Positions 41,841 through 64,000 of a stretch of DNA of 64,000 nucleotides are shown one piece after another. The notes below the pieces were generated by a model that ran no database searches, had not been told where the DNA came from, and saw nothing but the letters and a program-made list of their open reading frames with translations. Made by a program: the position numbers and the translations under genes. Positions within the stretch are counted from its first letter, which is position 1. Each line of letters begins with the position of its first letter. Source of the DNA: Manduca sexta (Eukaryota > Arthropoda > Insecta > Lepidoptera > Sphingidae); NCBI RefSeq assembly GCF_014839805.1, contig NC_051115.1, positions 1,796,600 through 1,860,599 on the forward strand, read 5' to 3'.

Positions 41841-42194
41841 ACCAAAAAAAAAAGTAGTTAGTATCAAAATTCACAAGATTAAAAATATTAAATTGACATA
41901 TCAAAGTGGCTTCACTCGCATGAAAAAGCATTTTTGAGATAAAAGTCCCGCTGTATATTATCCCGGGATAAAAAGCAGCCTATCGCATCATTAAAGCTAA
42001 AGTGACCTAACTCATTATTTACATGTTTTCTTATTTTGTTAAAAAAGAACCTTTCAAAGCATGCTCTATAACCCTATGACGAAAAAAAGACAAATTTATA
42101 GAATAGAAACAGATTCTCACTTCCGATGACCGCCCAATTCACTGCCTTCTATATTGTTTTCAAATCTTTTTTATTGGTTTCCTTCAAATCGTCA

Positions 42195-42325
42195 TTTTTG
42201 ATTTAGATCACCTTGTTCTAAGATTGTGATATGTCCTTCCCAAACTATCTTCATACCAAATATCATCGAAATCGATTAGGTAGTTTGGAGTTTATCGCGT
42301 CCAGAGAGACATACTCAGCGGGAGA
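42195..42325. repeat. Family O-like fragment
   Basis: CCCAAACTATCTTCATACCA, AATCGATTAGGTAGTTTGGA and TATCGCGTCCAGAGAGAC. Similar fragments lie at 41925-42000 and 44275-44405. Confidence 0.5.
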
Positions 42326-42514
42326 CTTTCTTTTGTAATATCTAACTAACAGGAATTTAAATATAAAATATGGAGGGAAGCTAGTTGTGGTATAATAGAA
42401 CCTGATACTTGCTAGTGAAATATTTAGATTGTTTTTACATTTAAAAAAACTATAATAATCAAACATAGTTGCGTACCTGCCAACAGCAGGAAAAGGCATG
42501 AGCATTGACTTATA

Positions 42515-42668
42515 TTGTATAGACACAAACATCCATATAAACTATTTGTTCAAAATCTGAACTAAAATGACAACCACAAGCCCAAGTCAGTTTGAATGGA
42601 TTGCAGTTCAATTCAGCTGAACACTGAATGTTCGAAACGCCAAATTTAGTACGTAGTACATAATATAA
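42515..42668 (+). repeat. Family P repeat, internally deleted copy
   Basis: It has both ends of family P (CATCCATATAAACTATTTGT and TTTAGTACGTAGTACATAAT) but lacks about 190 bp in the middle. Confidence 0.7.
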
Positions 42669-43996
42669 TACATTGATTGGCATGAGTTTATTTTTTCACA
42701 CTATACGACAATAAAAGTTAAATTAACTTATAATTCAAATTACACTTTACGAACCATCAAATATTTTTTTATCATAATTAAGTATTTATTAGATTGTAAA
42801 ATAACAGTAATTATAGATTTTACAGTTGACAGTTTGAATTTAGATTTAAATTACTGTAAATGCTAGTTTATATACCCTCGACATAGTAAAGAAGTAATAT
42901 TTCCAAAACCCTTGGTGATTGAGCTGATAAAATAACAGAGCTCTAAGTCCATAAGCATGATAGTAAATATTTTTATCAGACTGAATTGAGGATTAGAGTG
43001 GTGTAGGGGGGATGGGAGGAAAAAAGCAACCATAACCCACTATTATCAAAAATCTCAAAACAAATCAAAATAGCGATAAATACGAAAAGTACCAAATTAC
43101 GTTCCGGTTCACGCATACGCGACTGTTTTCGTAGGAAATTGTAAAATGTTTGAAAATGTATGATAAATATTTAGCGGCATTCCTGCAGCAAAACTCCTAT
43201 TTCCAGTAAAAGTTCATATCATTTTCCTAGCATTTCGATTATAGAAGCAAAAATCAATCAGAATTTTCAAAATTGAAACAGTAATTATAATTGAGTGATG
43301 AAGTGGTCAAATAATAGTCGTGACTGGATTTTTTTCATCATAAAAATTACTCAATAGTCGCTTGAAGTCTGAAAGTAGGTATTATGATACCCCCATGCCT
43401 ATGAAAGTACGTAAAGGTGTTTGTCTTGCATCTGATCTTTCTCTGATTCTGTTGAATTGCCGTATCACCAGACTATGAGATTGAAGGAATAGAGAGTGCA
43501 ACTGTGCACTATGTACATACCTCGAGCTTACCAGGTTAGTCTCGGTTGAAATTGGCCGCCGTGGCCGAAATTCGGCTAGGAGAAAATCATATAATTTTTA
43601 TTAAACAAAAAACTTTGAAACCTCAGTGATAATTGATAAAGACATTACTAAAATGACAGTTACTTTCACCATTAATAGAAACATCATCTTTTTAGTAAAC
43701 AAAATGCAAAGATATTTGTTTAAAAAATAAGTTTTTATGTTATTTTTTTTCTGCCTTATCAAGGTGCAGATTGCGTACCAGCCAGAGTCAAATGTGCTAT
43801 TTAAAAGAGCATTAAATTTTTTTATTCTAAATTCAAACTGTCTGACATTATAAAAAATAATATACGGGTAGTACAATAATTTAATTGTAATCAAACATGT
43901 GAAACAATGAGCCATATTTTTGTAAAACCATATTTTTACAAATAAATATTATTGTATTCTTGGGTTTTTTGTTTTATTTACACTTCCAACAGCTAT

Positions 43997-44256
43997 TCTG
44001 CCGTGCTAAACGCATAAGCGGTATGTTAAGGAAACCTTACTTCAAGATAATTGTAATTTTGTAAATACTTATAGTTTTGTAAGTAAAACTGATATAGAGA
44101 AACTATTTTAATTTTTTTAACAATTTCTAAACAGGGTACCATTATTTGGTAAGTTCACAGGATGGGCATTTCTTTATGCTATCTGATGACATAAAAATCA
44201 AGATTTTGTTTTTATTTTGACATACCGCTGTTGAGCTTAGCGCGGCGGTATTGTAT
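43997..44256 (+). mobile_element. MITE family H with both inverted ends
   Basis: The left end TCTGCCGTGCTAAACGC and the right end GCTTAGCGCGGCGGTA are inverted. The interior has GTTTTGTAAGTAAAACTGAT and GCTATCTGATGACATAAAAA. Confidence 0.8.
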
Positions 44257-44411
44257 TATCAAAGTAGGTTTTGCTCATGCCTGCCCAGTGCCCAAGTATG
44301 ATATAGTTTTACCGGGATAAAAATTTGCCTATGTCTTTCCCAGGGTCTCGAAACTATCTCCATACCAAATTTCAATGAAATCCATTTGGTAGCTTTAAGG
44401 TGGTAGCTCAA

Positions 44412-44690
44412 GGTCCATTTTCATACATTTTGTTTCGGCTTTAATCTGGGTAACTAAACAAGTATTGGCAAGTAAAGAATTTAAATTCACGTCTAGTTAG
44501 TGATTAGTTCTCGCAGTTGAAGAAAAACGTAAAAATAATTAATAATCATGGATATTTCGGCCTTTAAAATTTAATATGACGAAATTTTAAAGGCAGAAAT
44601 ATCCATGATTATTAATTATTTTTACATTTTTCTTTCAACTGCGAGAACTAATCACCAACTAGACGTGAATTTAAATTACTTGCTTCACAA
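44412..44690. mobile_element. Foldback element, family M
   Basis: It is centred on AAATTTAATATGACGAAATTT, with arms of about 100 bp that include CATGGATATTTCGGCC and its complement, and TTCACGTCTAGTTAGTGATT and its complement. The left end starts GGTCCATTTTCATACATTTT. The right end appears truncated after 44690. Confidence 0.85.
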
Positions 44691-44699
44691 AATAATGAA

Positions 44700-46315
44700 C
44701 TACCTTAGTGTTAAGTCCGACGAGGCTGGGAACTTTATTTTATAATACATAAGGAGTTTCAATTCTTCTATCTTTTAAAGTGAAAATCATACTCAGGGCA
44801 AGTATTCATTGGGCCAAAATCCTTAAGTAATAAAAGTAATGTCATTTTAAAACCCCACTACCAACAAGGAAAAGGTTATGGTCTCAGCAAGACAAAAAAG
44901 GTTAAAAAAAACTAATTTAAATTATTATCACATGTGTTCGCAATGAGAAATACTTGTGTACTAGTTTTTATACTGGATAATTTACAATTGGATTCTAGAT
45001 AAAGCCTGTCAATCAGGTGGCACCTCAAACAAACACTAAGAAGGTCAACGGCAAACACCATTTTCCCACCAAAATTGTTAATGTAAATTACTTACTGCCC
45101 TAAACTATGAATTTGACTAAGAAAAAATTATATGCTTTATTCACATATCAGGCTACAAACATAGAGATTGGACTGTGACTTTCAATCCAACTATGAAATT
45201 ATATGCTAAAAAGATGACAGATAAAGTAATAATACAGCCTATAATGGTCCTTATTGTAATTGGTCCACATCTCAGATTAATCGGTACAGATGAATTATAC
45301 ACAAGCCTTTGAATTAAAAAAACATATTGACCACCAAGTTTCCTCGTCTCTACAAAGTGGTCAACTTTATAATGTATTTAGTTTATTCTTTATATAGATT
45401 TATAAAACCACATACTTGACTTCTGCTAACGTAGTGCCAAAACTTATACATAAATAACCAATACTTTCACCATAACTCTCCGTTCTACTTTTCTGGTTTA
45501 TTATTCATTTTGTAGTTTAGTGCGAATATGGCATGCACATGAGTATTTCTGACTGCAAGTGTGCTATTACCGCTGCAACAAATTCTTTTAAAATAGTAGT
45601 ATTAGGGCGAGTGCAATAAACATTCCTTTTTATTAATATTTGATTGTCCGAAACTAAAACATTTTAATTTTACATCTACAGTTCGAGTAACTTATTGTAA
45701 AGTGTTATTTTCGAGTAGATAAGTATGTGGTTTCATTAAGTAATGCAAAATGACCCTTTACAAGCTAGGCTGAATTACAAAGACACAACATTTAAAAGCT
45801 ATATTATTACATTATTTAATGCAAATAAATTATAAGAGAATTGCTTTTTGTTTTTCAAGGCCAATAGCATAGATATCAGTAATATTTAATAGATTAGGTT
45901 ATGAAAAACAAAAGAAGTTTTAATAAAAAAAAATATTTACAAAAGTGAAATCAAAATGTCAAAATATATGTTAGGTATTGATTATTTATTGTTCATGTGG
46001 AGAAGGACTGTGTTAACTAACACTTCCTTTCATCATAAAAAAAGATGACAGTGCATCAAGGTGAATTTACATAATGCCTATGATGTCACCAAAGTGCATC
46101 ATTAATTCATAAATAATAGGAAGGTAATATATGTCACTCTAAGTATGACTGAAATTGATATAAAAAAAAAATTAAAAATATTAAGGCAGATGTTAGAATA
46201 TGTATATTTATATTAGGAATACTTTCTTAGACACATTTATAATAAAAAAATATATAGAAAGTAGTCTATGGACCAAAGAGATTTGTTATAAAAAAAAGAG
46301 GTCAGTACATTAGTA
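44700..46315. other. AT-rich region, possibly an intron of the minus-strand gene(s)
   Basis: Largely unique. Apart from the possible exon at 45349-45153, I see no clear coding segment. Part of 45400-45740 (CCACATACTTGACTTCTGCT, GTGCGAATATGGCATGCAC) is related to 13370-13600, so it is a further diverged repeat. Confidence 0.4.
45153..45349 (-). other. Possible downstream exon of the minus-strand gene(s)
   Basis: Read on the minus strand after TTTGTAG, one frame is open for about 65 codons and contains LRCGPITIRTIIGCIITLSV, a possible membrane helix, ending at TAG. It is in phase with the exon 46860-46707. The polypyrimidine tract is weak, and AT-rich DNA can give such ORFs by chance. Confidence 0.15.
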
Positions 46316-46324
46316 TTTACTCAC

Positions 46325-46450
46325 AATCATAACATCATCCAAGAATCTTTGAACCTTTTTCAGTTTAGAGCGATACGAGAAGCGAAATTCCGGCGTAAAA
46401 CCACTTTGAAACGGAGCGTTATTATATGTTTTGTATAAAAATGAAGACAT
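46325..46450 (-). CDS. Probable first coding exon of a second unidentified minus-strand transcript
   Basis: An ATG in the context GAAAATG at 46450 opens 42 codons. The protein begins MSSFLYKTYNNAPFQSGFTP and continues EFRFSYRSKLKKVQRFLDDV. Donor GTGAGT follows at 46324-46319 (phase 0). The short, basic N terminus is compatible with a mitochondrial or small protein, but I cannot name it. It may be a separate small gene, or an alternative promoter of the gene that starts at 46860. The phases (0 and 1) differ, so a shared second exon would be read in two frames. Confidence 0.4.
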
Positions 46451-46706
46451 TTTCACGAATCGTAAATTAACGAATCGATTTACAAGCTCTTAACACTTTT
46501 GGAACACGTGTTTAGTAAAAAATAAGACTGAAAACACAACACAACACGCAGAAATAACTTATAACGAGATATTTTCGCGAGAGTAATAGTAAAACTGACA
46601 GTTGCCTCAAAAACCATGATCGCTATTTTGGCACATTTTACACTATTACGTCACAGAAAAAACATTTATAATAGCTAGTAGGATAAAAATAAACAATAAT
46701 ACTCAC

Positions 46707-46860
46707 CGGGTCGCGTGATCAGTCCCTGAGAAGGCGTTACGGGAAGCAAAATTGCTTTATTCGTCAAATCTTCTAATGATAAACCAGTTACTGCACTTGA
46801 CAACAATGGATTTTTGACAATGTTCCGATTAGTTTGATCACCGAAACTTTTGTCGGACAT
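46707..46860 (-). CDS. Probable first coding exon of an unidentified minus-strand gene
   Basis: An ATG at 46860 opens 51 codons. The protein begins MSDKSFGDQTNRNIVKNPLL and continues SLEDLTNKAILLPVTPSQG. It is followed by a consensus donor G|GTGAGT at 46706-46701 (phase 1). Codon use looks coding, unlike the surrounding AT-rich DNA. I do not recognise the protein. A downstream exon is uncertain: an acceptor at 45350 would join in frame to an ORF with a hydrophobic stretch (45349-45153), but that is a weak guess. Confidence 0.45.
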
Positions 46861-48673
46861 AATTTAGATATAGTAAACACCGGTCACATGTGAAAATTTA
46901 TCACAAAATCGCACATTTGGAGGTCGGGATGTTGTTAATTTATTTGCAAAAGTTACGTGTCAACACAATTTGACAATTGACGTGTGACATTGGGTACTGT
47001 TTGTAAAGAAAGCTAAGTGAATAAACGGCACTTGTAAAATTGACGTCATAAACATGCTTTTATTGAATTCAGAAGAAAAAATATACATTGTATGTTAGGG
47101 AAAAAAATAATTATTTTTTTGGGTTGAAATATCATTTGCCGCATTTTTATGAAGACAGGAAGCATTGCACCATTGTTTAGCAATTTGTGCAACCTTTTAA
47201 ATGTCATCAATGACTATAAAACATTCTGTTGCAGATATTAGAAGTCATTCGAAGTAATTGTTCTGAATATCGATATTTATTTTATCAAAAAACTACAAAG
47301 AAATATTGTATCACACCATTATTATTCTAAAATGTCTGGACATAAGTATTATAATACAAAAAAGGGTAGATACAGATACCTATAGTTGAACTGATAGATT
47401 AGATTACTTCACGATATTCTGCATATTGAGAAAATTTTATGAAAACATAATTTATGAATCTGACTTGTCCTAATTGAAAACGTTACATATAAAGCATTGC
47501 TATTGTTTGTTTTAAAACCTTTACCAAAATTTAGTATGGCTTACATTTAATAGAATCCCTAGGCACTAATTAAACTCCAAGCTACTTTTTGTAGCGTCAC
47601 TCCCAGGCAAAATGGCATGCTAAACGATTTTATAGAAACTATTTGTAATTCACAATATATATACAAAAAGAAATTACGTCATATTTCTATATTATGTTAT
47701 CTTTACTTTGGTTGTTGTTTAAAACGTGGATAATTTTTATTTTCATAATGAAAATGATATCAAAATTGTTAAGTTCATGCCCTCAAAAATTACATATCAC
47801 TCTAACTTGCAACAAACAGTATTGCTTAAACCATTTTAAGGAATACTAGCTTTCGCCTGTGGCTTTACCCGGGTGAAAGAGTTTTCCAAGATAAAACTCC
47901 CGCTATAATTTTCCAGATATAGAACGTAACCCATTTATTCTTACCCATATTTTATCGAAATCCGTGGAGTATTTTTCGATTTTATCGCGTTCAGATGATC
48001 TAAGTAGGCTGATACAGCGGAAGACGTTATAATAAAATATATTTTTTAGAACTTTTTAAGATGAACAAATTCAAACAAATCATATATTATCGTTGCGTAA
48101 TTTTGAACGCCTACACAGCGAACGTAACAGTAGCTCATAAAAAGTTAATTGTGCCCCGTTTTTGCATCATTTTTCATTGATACTTCGCTTCTCTTACTCA
48201 TAGTGTGTTCTTACATTGCCAATAGCCGTCTTCGATAGATGGGCTATGCAACTCTAAGAAGACTAATACAATTCGAACGAGTATTTCCTGAGATTAGCGC
48301 ATTCAAACAAATAAACTCTTCATCTCTATATAATAGTATAAATATATATCTCTGTAGTTAAATTTTTTTCAACAATTTGTAAAAGAATATTTTCTTCTTT
48401 ACATATTCTCCCGTAACTCGGGCCTCATAAATGTAAGCAAATGCTCAAGCTTTATACTCGGGGAAGGGACACAAAAAAAAAAATTGCGAGAATTAAACGT
48501 ACTGAACATTAAATTGTATGATGGCACTTCCTTTGCTTATAATAACTGACAATACAATTTTCTGACATTTTCCATGTGTACATTTTATAATCTGTATTAT
48601 TTTGTTGTGAATTGTGTTTTCATAACAAAAACTCAATTTAAACCATTTTAACAAGTAAATTCTACAACTGACC
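46861..48673. other. Intergenic region between the minus-strand exon(s) and DDX41
   Basis: About 1.8 kb. It must hold the DDX41 promoter and the promoter of the exon starting at 46860. I see a TGACGTCA at 47041 and the family O copy at 47848-48035, but no clear TATA or initiator that I would trust. Confidence 0.4.
47848..48035 (+). repeat. Family O repeat
   Basis: CTAGCTTTCGCCTGTGGCTT, ACTCCCGCTATAATTTTCCA and TTTTATCGCGTTCAGATGAT; between the minus-strand exon(s) and DDX41. Confidence 0.6.
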
Positions 48674-61698
<13,025 letters not shown>

Positions 61699-61944
61699 AG
61701 CTTTTGTTTGGTTACATTACTTCAGAATTCTAAGGTTATATAGAGCGGACATTAGATTGTCATACAAACATTTTGCGCTTATGTGACGGTTACTCAATCT
61801 ACAGTAATAGTAAAACATCAATGTAAAAAACTTCATATTTTTACACGTTTTTAATGCCCATATCAGCATATTTTCTGTGAATATGTTTTAGTAATGATAT
61901 CTAAGGACGCTGTGACGTCACACGGACATTTCAAACACAACTTA

Positions 61945-62333
61945 TTACCAATAGGGGACCGTCCTGTGCTTGATTTTGTACATTATTCTATATGTAATGG
62001 TTAATAATACGAAAAAGAAGCACTCCTGCGAAAACTGCATAAAAATTGGATAAAAAATGAGCCAGTAATTCATATTTCAAATATTACTATGTGCCGAAGT
62101 GGGGATATCGCTTCATCTCTTTCTTTCGCACGCGTCGTAATGCCCGATGACGTCACACGTGGGTATTGCGCCTCTTTTCTGTTTCTTGTTACTTGCCCCT
62201 TCTACCGAAATTGAAAGACTTATAACTTGTTGATTTTTTACCGGATTTAAATAATTCCTTCTGTGTTATAATATATGTAATGTAAATATTTGATAATAAT
62301 AAAGAACAAAAATGAGGCCGGTACCCTATTGGT
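61945..62333 (+). mobile_element. MITE family I, between the DDX41 stop and its likely poly(A) site
   Basis: It is a close relative of 6456-6851, with ends AATAGGGGACCG and CGGTACCCTATT. If the AATAAA at 62485 or 62515 is used, it is part of the 3' UTR. Confidence 0.85.
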
Positions 62334-62484
62334 GATAACTTTTGGAGCATAAATTTGGTTTTGATGTTCGGTCTATAACTAACTATACTGTGTAACGTCT
62401 TTCCTTTGAAGTCATGTTTTTTCTCCAGAGATTACCAGATCGAACTATTGGAATATAGAGCAGTGATATGTTTGACTTCATTTT

Positions 62485-62520
62485 AATAAATATCGTGTAA
62501 TGTAGGATATTGTAAATAAA
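62485..62520 (+). promoter_or_regulatory. Candidate polyadenylation signals of DDX41
   Basis: AATAAA at 62485-62490 and 62515-62520 are the first two that I find after the stop. If used, the 3' UTR is about 800 bases and contains the MITE at 61945-62333. Confidence 0.4.
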
Positions 62521-62577
62521 TGTATTTATAGGTATCATGCGTTTTTTATTTCATTTTCCAATTTTATATCACACATC

Positions 62578-62812
62578 ACGCATTTATCCCTGAAGGGGTA
62601 TGCAGAGGCGTAACCAGGGCACCCACTTTTCGCCAAGTGTATTCTGTCCCATGATAGGGGGCGAGCCTATCACATCGGGCACATATTCCAGACTCCGAAC
62701 TGATACTGAGCAGAAAAACACAATATCACTTTGCCCGACCCTGTATTCGAACTCAGGACTTCAGAGCGCTGCCGTACTGCGAATGCAGTACAACTACGTC
62801 ACCAAAGCATCG
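62578..62812 (-). mobile_element. Family D SINE
   Basis: CACGCATTTATCCCTGAAGG to CAACTACGTCACCAAAGCA. Confidence 0.8.
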
Positions 62813-62814
62813 AG

Positions 62815-63100
62815 GATTCTATCCCATATCAAGGACTGACAAGGCTATTTTGTATAGCCACATGAAGTGTTTTATAACACGATGTTTTTTATTTAAAACA
62901 AATGGACACAGAATTAATTGTTTTTCAAATGTTTCCAATTTTCATTTAGCTATTCTATTATTGAAAGGGAAATAATAGAAAAATAATAGGGACATCATTC
63001 CCTCTCAGTAGTAGAGGAGGATATTATATTTTATATTATATTCTATTATTTTGATAAATAATATTTTGATTAAGCTATTCCATATTATTTTCCATCTATT
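62815..63100. other. AT-rich sequence with a family A scrap
   Basis: CCCTCTCAGTAGTAGAGGAG at 63001-63020 is a short piece of family A; otherwise no signal. Confidence 0.4.
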
Positions 63101-63104
63101 TAAA

Positions 63105-63300
63105 TGAAACTATTTTACGGATTCTATCGCGGTTCTTCATATTATAATTTTCTCCCAACGTTTCGAAGACTTTGCAGCCTTCAAGGTCACGGAGGGGACC
63201 AAGGTTTTCGTCATCGGAAAAGTCAGTCACAATATCTACTTACATTTTAGACTTATTCAATTTTGTAAGCTCGTTGTGCGTAATCGGAACACCTAACAGT
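63105..63300 (-). mobile_element. Penelope-like element terminal fragment
   Basis: It contains TTACGGATTCTATCGCGG, TCTCCCAACGTTTCGAAGAC and CAGCCTTCAAGGTCACGG, followed by a diverged tail AAAAGTCAGTCACAATATCT shared with the 28.4-kb copy. Confidence 0.6.
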
Positions 63301-63949
63301 TATAAAAAAAAAATATTTCCTATCTACATTCACTCATTGCTATATTCCAATTTACATCGACCATCCGATGTTATATGTGGATTGCAAACCATAATTAACG
63401 CCACAGAGCAATTGATACGCGGGCAGAGTCGATGCATCCAATTATTCACAAGTTGCACGAACACGCCTTACTCATACATTCCCATTTCCCCGCAAATCCT
63501 AAAAAACTAAGTTCCAAATACTACCATCAGACAGGGTTGCCAGGTTATCAAACCTAATAGGGCAGATCAAATTTAGCCGAACGCTTGGGTAAGAAGTCCG
63601 ATTACCCTTTTGTTTCAGTATTACACAGCGAACGCTCACTCGAGTCTCGTGCGAGGCGTGTGGGGGAGACTCGCTCGCTCCAACGACCACGTGACAGTCA
63701 AATGTAAAAAGCCTAACAGCATCTGGATACTTTTAATCTGGCCGGACACGCATTCAAGAAACCTATGTCCGGTATTATCCACACACCTGACAGTATACGT
63801 CGTTTATGAATTCCTTAGGTACATCGAATTATACATTCATCAGAGCTCTTAAGTAACAGTAAAATCCTCATGACTGAGTTATTTAATTTCAAACACCTTT
63901 TTCAAAAAGGTATTTGTTCTTTAATTACTGGGTATTAGACTTTCCCGCC
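63300..63949. other. Unassigned sequence at the window end
   Basis: No GT/AG-bounded ORF with coding character that I can support. A moderately GC-rich block (63640-63700, GTGCGAGGCGTGTGGGGGAG) stands out but is not recognised. Confidence 0.35.
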
Positions 63950-64000
63950 TTCACACCCACCACTACAACCTGTAAGCCAGGATCAGCAGTGACATTGTAT
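63950..64000 (+). repeat. Start of a family G repeat, cut by the window end
   Basis: CACCACTACAACCTGTAAGC and CAGGATCAGCAGTGACATTG match 23550-23590. Confidence 0.65.

Larger units (their letters stand above)
41841..43990. other. Region downstream of the VWA-like gene
   Basis: It contains family O fragments, the deleted family P copy and a copy of a short repeat (ATTGGCCGCCGTGGCCGAAA at about 43550; related block at about 34310). No ORF with coding character. An AATAAA near 43940 may be unrelated. Confidence 0.4.

Noticed and set aside
42263..43915. Minus-strand ORFs of 89 and 104 codons
   Set aside because: AT-rich composition, no GT/AG-bounded structure, partly in family O and P repeats.

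Overview
The window looks like nuclear DNA of an insect, most likely a moth or butterfly. It is AT-rich and intron-rich. It is packed with short interspersed repeats of the kinds typical of Lepidoptera: tRNA-derived SINEs, MITEs, RTE and other LINE remnants, and Penelope-like ends. No bacterial, plasmid or phage features are visible. The species assignment is an inference from repeat style and from the protein sequence of the DEAD-box gene.

Two protein-coding genes on the + strand are well supported, because every intron boundary that I list has GT/AG ends and matching phases. Gene 1 (652-40940; 5' part lies outside the window) encodes a single-pass membrane protein with a large ectodomain. 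The ectodomain resembles the VWA-plus-beta-domain region of hemicentin/VWA7-type proteins, and the VWA lacks a recognisable MIDAS motif. Seventeen exons are visible, separated by introns of up to about 13.7 kb filled with transposon debris. Gene 2 (48674-61698) is a complete DDX41/abstrakt DEAD-box RNA helicase: 12 exons, 620 residues, all helicase motifs and a C-terminal CCHC zinc knuckle. One or two probable 5' coding exons of unidentified minus-strand gene(s) lie between them (46325-46860).

The rest is repeats. There are about 16 copies of one tRNA-derived SINE (family A) and about 12 copies of a second interspersed element with an A-rich 3' end (family B). Further families are a second tRNA-derived SINE (D), a family with a GTCGACTGA core (C), and several terminal-inverted-repeat MITEs. 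Penelope-like element ends carry a GIY-YIG remnant and a hammerhead-like motif. One 5'-truncated LINE has an uninterrupted reverse-transcriptase ORF inside a DDX41 intron.

The most notable structures are: a nearly perfect inverted repeat of about 405 bp made of two Penelope-like ends (28307-29235); a 33/30-bp minisatellite that runs up to the splice acceptor of the DDX41 DEAD-box exon (54100-54690); a 117-bp in-frame tandem repeat (23735-24066); several nested insertions that give relative ages; and an unusual density of TGACGTCA octamers, partly carried by one MITE family. I did not find a convincing new multi-gene system. The candidates are listed as findings with their limits.
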